Origin: Isoetes taiwanensis
Taxonomy: Eukaryota > Streptophyta > Lycopodiopsida > Isoetales > Isoetaceae
Direction of reading: 5' to 3'
DNA length: 64,000 nt
Assembly: GCA_021234155.1 (NCBI GenBank)
Contig: JAJEKV010000016.1
Coordinates: 250,001 to 314,000 of the forward strand
Part shown: positions 33,125-42,096 of the stretch, piece after piece
Layout: every line of letters begins with the position of its first letter
Numbering within the stretch: the first letter of the stretch is position 1
The notes under the pieces: model-generated
Database searches by the model: none
The model's input: the letters and a program-made list of their open reading frames with translations, nothing else
What the model was told of the DNA's origin: nothing
Made by a program: the position numbers and the translations under genes

Positions 33125-33196
33125 ACCACTCACACAGTGCGCCTGGTTCAGTTTGGATTGCAAACCGAATGGGCATGGGCGCACTCTGTGAGGGGT
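33125..33196. repeat. 72-nt palindromic unit 5
   Basis: Same arms; centre GTTTGGATTGCAAACC. It starts 214 nt after unit 4 and lies 201 nt from the primer-binding site. Confidence 0.85.
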
Positions 33197-33396
33197 GGCC
33201 TGCTTTCTTGGCAATTTAGGTTGGGTGATGCTACACTTCAGTAGTAATCTAGCATGGAGCTATGTTCTAACCCAAAATTGGAAAATTTTCCCAATTTTTC
33301 GGAGCTCTTGCTTGGGTGGCTATACCCCAAGACTCGATTCTACTGTTAGTCCTAAGGGAAAAATGGCCAGTGCTCGATCTTGGATGCCAAGATCAT

Positions 33397-33408
33397 GCTC
33401 TGATACCA
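33397..33408 (-). promoter_or_regulatory. Primer-binding site for initiator tRNA-Met
   Basis: The minus strand reads TGGTATCAGAGC one base after the LTR end. This is the standard site of plant LTR retrotransposons that prime on tRNA-iMet (family knowledge). It fixes the element's orientation and the inner LTR boundary. Confidence 0.92.
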
Positions 33409-34932
33409 CTGTGACGTCCCCTACTCCTTATACGATGCCCGCATCGTATTCGAAGGAGGAGCATTCCCCCTGGCAGCTGCCTGACAGGGGCCATCCACCT
33501 GACTCTACTCCCATGGGGCAGAGCCAGCAAGGGAAGAGTGGATGTGTCATTCACCCGTCTTCCATCGGGTCGACCTATCTGCGGAAGCGTGAACAAACAA
33601 ACGTGAGCACAACTAACAATATACAAATACAATCACCATAGAGATAGTAACATCACAGAGATAACAATACCTTCATAGCAACAATACAAAGGGGAGATCC
33701 TACCCAGGGCTCAGACTCAAGGAGAATGACTGACGGCTAGGTCTCCAGAGTTCATTGCAGACAGAATTCATGGCAATGGATTTGGCTGGCATAGAACATG
33801 GCTTAGGGTAGTCCACTCCATCCGCCCCTCCCGCACACACTTTGCGAGTAGGCTGAAAAGTGTTGGGACTTGGCCGTAGCCTCACGGGTGAATAGCCGAG
33901 GGGCTACTATCATGCTGGGTTGCATCTCCCCAGCCCCGGCGAGGCAGGAAGAGAGTTGCCTCTCCTCCGTGAGGTATCCATGCTCATCGCGGCTAGAGGG
34001 CCACCGCCTTTATTCGACTTGAACTCACCGGAAGGTCATATCCACCACCCCACGAAGTGTCGAGCTCATGCCTTGCCCACACGCAAAGGACAAGCCATTA
34101 AGCCTAGCCAAAGAAAGACCCCCGATAGGCTTTACTACCGTAGGGGTCAGTCCGCACGATGGGACAAGTTCCTCCTTATCAACCCGCCTTGCCCCTTCAC
34201 CCACGCCTGTGGGGCTCCCTCGTGGCACCGGCCGCATTTATGTGGGAACTAAGGTGCTATGCTAGGAGCATCTACTACACAGCCTTTAGGTCTCTACCCC
34301 CCTTCCCAAAACAAGGAGATCACAGAGTGGAATACATACAATATCACAGAACAGAAATAGAGAATCACATCCATCTATCTACTTAACATCCAATGTTAGG
34401 TTCATTCGTTAGAGTCTCAGATCTAGGGATCTACAAGGCTTCCAGAGATGATCTAACATACTAAACCGACATATTGCCACGCCCAAAGACGGTTTTGCAC
34501 AACAGAACAACTAGATACCTGCTCCTTGGTTCGCTCCTGATCCTCGGAAGGCGTCCATACTCCTGATCTTGGCGAAGACGGCTGCTACTCAACAACCTGT
34601 TGTGCAAATCCGGCTTTTCGGAGCCTGGCAATGCGATTTCGAGTCCTACCTTGGCCGAATGGGCCCAAGGGAACCCTAAATGCGAAAAAAGGAAAGGAAG
34701 CTCTAGAAAACCCTAATTGGCAAAATGAAAGGAGAGCTAGGGTCTAGGGTTTTAGCCCTTATATAGACCCTATCTAGGTTAGGGCATCCACATGGGCAAA
34801 TGGCTTTAAGCCATTTGGAAATGGATGAACAAGGAACCTTTTGTTGTGTATGTTTAATTACATACCCAACATCCAAAGTTGCCCCCTAGGTGCAACCTTT
34901 AGCTCCTAGGTGCAACGTTATCCCGCTCTCAA

Positions 34933-34956
34933 GTACATGTCATCCATGACATGTAC
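34933..34956. promoter_or_regulatory. Palindrome in LTR U3
   Basis: Arms GTACATGTCAT and ATGACATGTAC separated by CC, a perfect 11-bp inverted repeat near the upstream end of the LTR. Its symmetry suggests a binding site for a dimeric factor; this is inference. Confidence 0.5.
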
Positions 34957-34971
34957 GTGTGACGTGGCAGT

Positions 34972-35000
34972 ATAATATACGTATTGGGAGCGTATATTAT
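34972..35000. promoter_or_regulatory. Second inverted repeat in LTR U3
   Basis: ATAATATACG and CGTATATTAT with a 9-nt spacer, close to the LTR outer end. It is partly kept in all four LTR copies. Confidence 0.45.
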
Positions 35001-35014
35001 GCTGGAACGTCACA

Positions 35015-35958
35015 AGTACCCTGCAGAATTAAGGCCCCTACCTGATACACCACCCCATTGGTGGTTGTCAGCAAAGCTTTTGGAAGCTAAAGACAATGGA
35101 GAAAAAATTCAGGAGGATGACCTCAACATTGCATTCGGTTGTAATAGATCGGTAAGTTTCTATACGTTGATGTTGTTAATCGCTTTTGCATTCAATAAGC
35201 ATCCCGCAAGTGCCACATTTTGATATTATTTATCAATCTTGCAGGCTAGATTTCATAATTCAATGTGGACATATGGCCAGCATTTTCGAATTGATGGCAT
35301 TGACAAAGCTCGGGTCACTTTTGATTCTAGAATAATTGCCTCGTTTAACCAGAAGAGTCAATCAAGTGCTAGGGATATTAATCCTATTGATGGAGAGCTT
35401 GAATATGTTGGGGTTATTACTGATATTATTGATGTTGATTTTCGTTCATTTCAACAGACTATACTAAAAGCCAAATGGTTGAAGCCCCTATACCGTGGAA
35501 GAAATCAAACAGTGCGACGACATCCATCTGGCTTTTTTGAAGTTGATTCAACTCATGTATTGGTAGATGTAAGTGAACCATTTGTATATCCACATCAAGT
35601 TCAACAAGTCTTTTTCCATGTCAACCCTGAAAACAATGCATGGTGGATTGTAATCCCTACGGAACCAACGTCCCGTCGACATATTTCCAACACAATCCAT
35701 GAGGACGAAGGGGAGGAGCAAGAGGAAGAGGTAGAGCATGAGCAAGAGCAAGAATTGGAATTTGTAGAGCCACGGACTATAGAAGACTATGAAGGAGCAA
35801 GCAATGAAGAACTGAGATCCTCAATAGTGGACGAAGATTATATTGATGACGAGGAAGAAGATATTGAGCTTCAAATGCCAAATATGCGACACAGGCTTCT
35901 TTTACAACTAGATGATGATGAATGGGAGGACATTCAACATGATTTATTGGATGAATAA
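35015..35958 (+). pseudogene. CACTA (En/Spm) transposase-gene C-terminal part, DUF4216-type
   Basis: Two exons in phase: 35015-35151 (YPAELRPLPDTPPHWWLSAK...) and 35245-35958, joined over an intron with GTAAGT donor and TTGCAG acceptor. The second exon reads YGQHFRIDGIDKARVTFDSR, then YVGVITDIIDVDFRSF, KAKWLKP, SGFFEVDST, EPFVYPHQVQQVFFHVNP and AWWIVI. This matches the DUF4216 pattern found near the C-terminus of plant CACTA proteins. An acidic tail rich in E/D and Q follows and ends at a natural stop. The retroelement LTR abuts the first exon at 35014, so the 5' part of this gene is cut off here. The 3-158 exon may belong to it. Confidence 0.75.
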
Positions 35959-36030
35959 ATAGGAGGCTATGTTTGTATAGGGCCGTACATTGCATTCGAT
36001 TGACAAATCAACTCTTTAAAAAGGAGGTAT

Positions 36031-36064
36031 ATCCCCCCCCCCCCTCCCCCCCTTCCCCCCTCCA
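36031..36064 (+). repeat. Poly-C tract
   Basis: Runs of C broken by a few T residues (C13, C7, C6), about 75 bp after the CACTA gene stop. The complement is poly-G and could form a quadruplex. Confidence 0.8.
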
Positions 36065-36424
36065 GGTGGTTGACTAAATGTGTTCTTGTCATATTTTCTA
36101 AATTTGTTTAAGCTATAAGACACGAAATAGCAAAAGCAACGCCTAAACGAATGTAAGATCTATAGCCAACCCCTTTATTTTCTTTTTATAGTTCAATGCC
36201 TAAACATTATTCTCTTTATTGCTCAAATATGACATAGAGTTTGTTTCATGCAATTTTATGATTTGATCTAAGACACTAATCAAGGGAAAGGAAATAAAAA
36301 GGCACCCATTGTAATCACAAGTTCTTCTATGTAGTCCAAACTTCCAAAAGACAATTGGATTCAAGTTATGGAGATGGCTATTGGAAGAACTATGTAATAA
36401 GCAACTAATGGAATAGATATCATA

Positions 36425-36800
36425 TCTGATGCATATTCTGATGAGTAAAGCATCAGATAATTTAATAATAGTCAGGTTTAGCATCAGAAAATATTCAGAT
36501 TTTTAGTCAAAACAGTCATCGATTAATAGTCACTCGATTCGTCAGATAACTAGTCAGGATAATCATCAGATTAATAGTCAATACAATAGTCAGTACTTAC
36601 TCATCAGGATATTCATCAGCATACTAGTCAGGACAATAATTAGGTTAATAGTCAGACCTTACATCAGTTTTTGCATCAGAATATGCATCAGTTGCATATG
36701 CATCAGATTCGTAGTCAGCATATTCATCAGTAATTAGCATCAGTTTTTTAGTCAGACCACTCGTCATGAAGATCATCAGATATATACCTTGCAGTCCATC
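36425..36800. repeat. Degenerate array with TCAG every 12 nt
   Basis: TCAG (a few TCAA/TCAC/TCAT) recurs at 12-nt intervals for most of this stretch, each preceded by AG or CA, with six unconserved bases between. Occasional steps are 11, 13, 14, 15 or 24 nt. Units alternate irregularly between tagTCAG and caTCAG types. The TAG triplets and loss of frame at odd steps argue against coding. Confidence 0.75.
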
Positions 36801-38450
36801 TGATGCTTATTCTGATGTCTAGCAGTCATTCTCTTGTAGTGAATTGCCCAAAATGCAATGAAGCAACTAAATGCAAACCTGACTTGGCGTAAAAAAGCCA
36901 CATACAAAGTAATTAGTTCCTTGTTGACCTCTGTGGACAAAGATTTGACAACGATCCCCATCAAAGTCGACTAGAGACAACACCACCCCTTCATAATGAC
37001 AAGACGAGGAAAACTATCAAGAAGCCAGTCTGACATTGACCCCTCTAGTCCCCAAGTCAAAAAATGATTCTTATCCGCATCTACTTGAGATGCCATCCCC
37101 AACCGAACCATAGCTCGAAGCTTTCCCACACCAAGAACCCTGCAACTAAAACCAACGAAGGCTGTAAACGTAACATTTGCAAAAAAGAGGGAACCATACA
37201 TGGTCAGTCCACCAAAGGAAAAAACCATCCTCTGACAAATATACTAATCTAAACAGCAACTGGCCCAAGGGAACCTGATAAAACCAATCTAACAACCCTA
37301 CTTTTACCCACTACATAACTTACAAAACAAGACGGGGTTTTAAATCTTCAAATCCAAAAGAGAGAGCAAAAGGACATAAAATAGACCACCAAAGAGAGAA
37401 ACCATCACTAGGACAAACCTACGAAATCAAACATGCCAATCACCACTAAAAAACTAGAAGGACTAGTCAATTTTTAAATGAAGGTAAACAAGAAATAAGA
37501 TAGGCGACAAGTATAGGCCACCCAAGGAAACATACCACCACGATAATTATACAAAGCTAAATGCAAACCGACCCAAGAAAAGAACCAGACGACTCTGCAA
37601 AAATGAGCAATAACCCATAATTTATACACCTACAAATACACGCAAGTAAGAAAGCCAAAAAAGGATTTGACACGTAAGATGGTTAATCTAGATACGGAAA
37701 AATAGAGACAACGAGGATGGACACCATAAACCGACCAACCCAAAAGGCTGAAAGAAAGAACAAAGAAAGCGCATACCATTCCTAACACGACTCATGCAAG
37801 AACCAGACAACCAAGAAAGCAACAAAGCAAACAAGGACTGACTCTAGACTCCAAGCTCAAGCAACCGACAGAAAAAACAACACAAGGAAATGCTCTTTGG
37901 GGGGGGGATAGGGCACAATGGACCCAAGCACAACCTATGCACCAAGACCTTTGTGTTAGTAATGCCTAATAATATGCACGAGGACTGTAATGTTTATAAC
38001 AAAGAAGGTTTAACGTTGATAACAAAAATAAAATAAAAGGGCACCATGGGCAACAAAACAACAAGGGAAAGAGGAGGCGGCGGACCAAACTCAACTTAGG
38101 CAAAACCAACCTATGCACCAGGACCCTTTGTTATGAATCCTATGCACCAAGACTTGTGGTTATTAATGTGTAATAATATTAATGTTTATAAATTGCATAA
38201 TTATATTCCTTAAATCACATGTCAGAACTGGATACTCTATCATAAAAGACTAAACTACCATGAAATGATTATGAGTATTTAAGTTGAAACTCAAAGATAG
38301 TCTTCCTCTCTCGCGCTTTTTCTTAGCGCCACTCGCATCTCACCCAAACTCTGCGCCCAGGTATTCTTCACAAGCTCCTTGATATTTTTCTAACATCTTC
38401 TTATTTTGCTTTTAGATGGCTATCAGTTGAAACACAATTGAAAACACCAT
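36801..38450. other. No recognisable feature
   Basis: A/C-rich sequence with scattered ACCAAGG/CCAACC motifs, a G9 run near 37900, and only short unsupported ORFs (36776-36964 and 36971-37228 minus). I see nothing to annotate. Confidence 0.4.
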
Positions 38451-39382
38451 ATGCCATAGACGTCGTTTAACGATGTTTTGAGAACGTGGCATGACACACA
38501 GGCCTGCGAGCTTAGCAACAACAACAGGCCACGCAAGCAGCCTCGACACGTCAGCTCTGCGAGACCACCCTCCTGGAGCCTAGTTCCCCTATCCGACCAT
38601 TGGATCCTCTGCTCAGAAGCACTTCTTCGGGAAGGTCCAAAAGATTCCTAGATCGGTCTGGGGGAACTTGTCAAACCGCGGAGCGTCCTGAGGGAGACCG
38701 TGTAGAAACCGGAGTGTTTTGTCGTTCGGGCACCGGGGAGGCTCCGGAATGGCAAATCGGCTTCGCTAGCAAGTTACAAGGTCAGTTTTGCAAAAGAAAA
38801 AACACTCACGCCCTGCACGGTAGTATCAGGCATCCACATCCTAGGCCAATTGACTACAAGTGTGCTGGACATGAGCTACTTTGGCGCTTATTGGAGGAGG
38901 GGTGGTCTTCTGGCCACGTAACTTGGTCCCCAGGGCAATGTCGACGTTCTGAGTCCATTGGCAGAGCCAAATCACGGTTCTGGAGAGGAAAGATTGCCTG
39001 TCCGTCCCCAGGGCCTTGAGGAGAGGACTTTTGGGGCAAGCAGCTTTCGGGGGAATTTTAGGGTCTATGCTCTGGCGTCAACATCCCTACTCCAAGTCAA
39101 GACACGGGGCAAGGTCCTGGCCGAATCTGACAACGAGAGGGCCTCCGAAACGTAAACCCTGTGGGTTGCCAGGTTCTAGAAGGGTTTGCATTTTTGGGGC
39201 CGAATTTTGGTCTGTTGCAGTTGAGATGTGGCCAAGAAGCTGCGGTTGAGAACACAGAGTAAGGAGAACTGACAGAACAGAGTTTGGCCCTGTTCTCCTC
39301 CCGATATGGCAATTAGAAGTCGGGGGGCACTTTTGCAGGCAAGACATTCATAAATTCGTAATTAATGCATTGTACGAAATTA
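38451..39382. repeat. ~0.93 kb direct repeat, left copy
   Basis: From ATGCCATAGACGTCG to TAATGCATTGTACGAAAT. The same sequence in the same orientation lies at 44633-45594. Differences are scattered substitutions and small indels. Ends are not TG...CA and no coding is seen. The two copies bracket the DNA transposon. Confidence 0.85.
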
Positions 39383-39510
39383 AATTCTGATTTTTTGCCA
39401 GCTGGATTCCTAATTCATCACCAGCACACAGCTTGGCAATAGTAGCAGGCCATGCAAGCAGTCGCGACACGTCAGCTTTGGCGCACATCATTTAACGACG
39501 TCCTGCACAC

Positions 39511-39548
39511 GTGTCATGGGGTGTAAATTTGATAGTGGTACCCCAAAA
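39511..39548. repeat. Terminal inverted repeat, left (38 bp core)
   Basis: Starts GTGTCATGGGGTGTAAATTT and continues through GATAGTGGTACCCCAAAA. The reverse complement lies at 44540-44577 with about three mismatches. Exact element ends and target duplication are not resolved. Confidence 0.7.
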
Positions 39549-39736
39549 TGCGCGAAAGCACCAAGCACCTAAAGCACCTAAATTTGAGTAGTTACAATTT
39601 TTTTCAGAGGAAATCATTTGCCTCGTTTCCCGCGCGCCCTCTCTTTATTCAGCCCCAATTTCGAATCCCCTGTTTTCGAACCTTCTTCCTAGATCACCAA
39701 TTCCGTCACACAATCCTTTGATCCGTTCAATTTATA

Positions 39737-41404
39737 ATGGCCGAAGTTGTGACCGAGCAAGATTTCATAGACATTCATGGACTTTCTGTAAAATGGTTTG
39801 AAGAGAATATAACGGATGCACAATGGGCCTCGGTTTGGCAAGAAGGCCCAAGCAATAAGATGAAAGTTTCTATGATCTAGCCTCGATTAGAAAAATTGGA
39901 CAGATTGTTGAAAAACTTATATCAAAAGGAAACTATCCCAAACAATGAAGTGAGAAAGCAGGTGGCTTATGCTTTTGCATGGGAAAATTGTGATACTGCC
40001 GTTTCAAACCCTGCAAAGCACAAGATCAATTGGGCCTCTTTTGGAGCTCAAGTCATGAAGTACAGAAATTGCAGGTCTAGGGGAAAGGATGTCCATGCTG
40101 CCACTTAAGTTACTTGCTTAGAAAGTTCTAAATTAGACCACTCTGCTTTAAAAGAGAACTTTGAATTGATTAAGGAAGCTGTAAATAAGCTTGAGAATGA
40201 AAGGGCAAGCATGTTAGAAGAGGTGCATGCAATTGAGGTTAGTTTAGCTGCAGAGGCTAAGTCTAATGAAAAATTCAGTGTGGAACTTGAAGAGAGCAGG
40301 AAGAAAGTTGAGGATTTGAAAACCTCAATATCTGAATTGCAACCAGATGATCTGATGAAGGAATTGAAGCTCGCACTACAAATAGAGACATATTTCAGAA
40401 TCGAAGTTCGAAACTTTTCAAGTCTCCGATACGTATGAAGCAAACCGAGGAAGAATACCTTGGAAGTGGAGATCAAAGAGAAAGAGGCCAAAATTTCAGA
40501 ACTCAGAGCTAATCTTTCTAATCTTACAGAACTGAAGAATATAAGTTGTAATCCATTCTGCATCAACACTATCAGCAGACTACCAGGAATCTGCAACTTT
40601 GGTGCTTGCTGTGCTTGTGGCCTGCTTTTTCATGACAGGTACAAATTGTCTTTGATTTTGAGTTGTGATCATGAGTACCATGTGGCTTGTGCAGCCTTGT
40701 TGAAGGAAGGTAAATGCAAGGTATGTGAGGGTGTAATTCATCCAGATTTATTTCTTGAGCTTGGCATGCATGTGACAGCAGAAGGAAACAAAATAGTAGA
40801 TATGCCTACAGTAGATATACCTACAAATCAGCATGATTCACTTGTTAGGTCTTCTTCTGCTATTACTGAAGACTATGTGCCATGCCACCTTCTGGAAGTG
40901 AAAAAAGTGCTGAAAGATGCATTGTTGAGTCCTAAAAGGCAGTTAAGGCAAAAAGTAGCTAGAAAAGCATCCACTGAATTTTATGCAAGTGATGAGGATG
41001 AACATGCTGTTGAACAGGATGATGCAGGATATAGTAAGGATGTACAAAGTACCCCTATGAGAGAGAAGAAAGCAGCCAACAAAAGAAAAAGGAAAGATGG
41101 AGATGTTGCAACAAAGAAGAGCAAAAACATTAAGAAGGCAAAGAACACAGGTAACGAAGTGAGGAAGTACAATTTTAGGAGGAGGGCATTGGCAAAGGAT
41201 ATGAAATCTGAAAAGGACATTGAGATTGAATCTGAAAAGGAAGAAACAAGACCAGAAAAGGAAGAAACAACACTAGAAAAGGAAGAAACAGTAGGTGTTG
41301 ATGCCAACACTAAAGTGCTACCTAGTGGTTCTGACAATGACACTGCGGGTACCAAAATGAATGCAATTATGGAGGTCTTAAGAGCAATTCAAATGTGTCT
41401 CTAA
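39737..41404 (+). pseudogene. Transposon accessory protein: coiled coil plus RING-like zinc finger
   Basis: One frame runs from ATG 39737 to the stop at 41402-41404 (about 555 codons), interrupted only by stops at 39878, 40106 and 40436. Each can be explained by one C-to-T change. Order: an N-terminal domain (MAEVVTEQDFIDIHG, WFEENITDAQWASVW) and a second block (AYAFAWENCDTAV). A long coiled coil lies at about 40130-40530 and a C/H-rich finger at about 40590-40740 (CCACG...CDHEYHVACA...CKVCEG), resembling a variant RING. The tail is Lys-rich, with NLS-like KKAANKRKRKD and KEE repeats. It may act with the transposase, for example as a DNA-binding or ubiquitin-ligase partner; that is inference. 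It converges on the transposase gene. Confidence 0.65.
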
Positions 41405-41531
41405 AATCTTTGATTTAACTATAAATATTTGAATGTTCAGGTACAATTGTATTACAAGACCAAAATGTTGAACAAATGGTTGATCCATTGAATATTGTAC
41501 CTGACAAGTTATTATTATTTTAGTATTTCAA

Positions 41532-41600
41532 ATTTGTGTTTGTGTTTGTGTTTGTGTTTGTGTTTGTGTTTGTGTTTGTGTTTGTGTTTGTGTTTGTGTA
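41532..41600 (+). repeat. TTTGTG microsatellite
   Basis: About eleven near-perfect copies of a 6-nt unit, in the likely intron or 3' region between 41404 and 41766. Confidence 0.9.
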
Positions 41601-41775
41601 TGTTTTTTGAATGATAGGTGTACAGCAAAGTCCTCTTTGAAGAGGAAACTTCTTATTTTAGATGTGAATGGCTTCTAGTGCGGTCGTCTTTGAGCCCTTG
41701 TTATACTTCTATCCATTTCTCACACATGCGGATGTAGTACGGCCTCTCCACCTTTCACATCTCTTTTGATTCCAG

Positions 41776-42059
41776 GCTTTAATTTGGATGCAGATGATTA
41801 TGTATTGGACCAATTCCTGCCAGTGCTTAAGGATGTGGCAATGGTTGATGATTTCTCTAACATTCTAAAGGCACATTGTAGGCCAGATCAGTACACAGAA
41901 GATGCTCTCAGGATTCTAGAAACAATGTCAGAGTTTGAATTGGGAAAGGAAACCACTGAAATGGTAAAAAAATATTGCAAAGGTCAGCTACAATGGTTAA
42001 GGGAGACTTTTCATACTTCAGGACACAGAGATAGAATGCAGAAGTTGATTCAGGATTAA
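41776..42059 (+). CDS. Possible last exon of the transposon accessory gene, or a separate small ORF
   Basis: An acceptor-like TTGATTCCAG at 41766-41775 precedes an open frame of 94 residues (FNLDADDYVLDQFLPVLKDV, then CRPDQYTEDALRILE and TSGHRDRMQKLIQD). It looks helical and has a natural stop 37 bp from the transposase stop. A start for an independent protein is not obvious, so I favour an exon. No family recognised. Confidence 0.45.
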
Positions 42060-42096
42060 CATATGTTAAGTTGATTCAGGTTAAGTTGCTTGTGGC

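Larger units (their letters stand above)
22180..35014 (-). mobile_element. Ty3/gypsy chromovirus carrying a histone H3-like gene, right copy
   Basis: Minus-strand element of 12.8 kb including a ~2.1 kb Helitron. Order from its 5' end: LTR 33410-35014; tRNA-iMet primer site 33397-33408; two palindromic units; H3-like ORF; three palindromic units; acidic-tailed ORF; frameshifted ORFs 29086-29941; gag; integrase with chromodomain; Helitron; 3' LTR 22180-23504. Protease, reverse transcriptase and RNase H are absent between gag and integrase, so the element is non-autonomous as it stands. A tentative target duplication is AGTAC (35015-35019) against CATAC before the left LTR. Confidence 0.85.
33410..35014 (-). 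repeat. 5' LTR of the chromovirus, intact copy (1605 bp)
   Basis: Bounded by TGTGACGTCCCC (33410) and GGAACGTCACA (ending 35014), giving TG...CA ends with short inverted repeats TGTGACGT/ACGTCACA. The primer-binding site adjoins the inner edge and CACTA gene sequence adjoins the outer edge. Near the outer (U3) end are two inverted repeats, at 34933-34956 and 34972-35000. Homologues are 8082-9658, 19493-21096 and 22180-23504. Confidence 0.9.
22085..35981. repeat. Tandem segmental duplication, right copy (~13.9 kb)
   Basis: Same order of content as 7976-22084. The part 25775-35981 is clean, with long open frames and intact terminal signals. The part 22085-25600 is degraded, and around 23380-23880 appears to interleave two different source sequences. 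Confidence 0.85.

Noticed and set aside
8082-35014. Two independent insertions of the same retrotransposon
   Set aside because: Both copies share the outer flanks, the inner Helitron and the gag-integrase junction, so the locus was duplicated (or duplicated in assembly).
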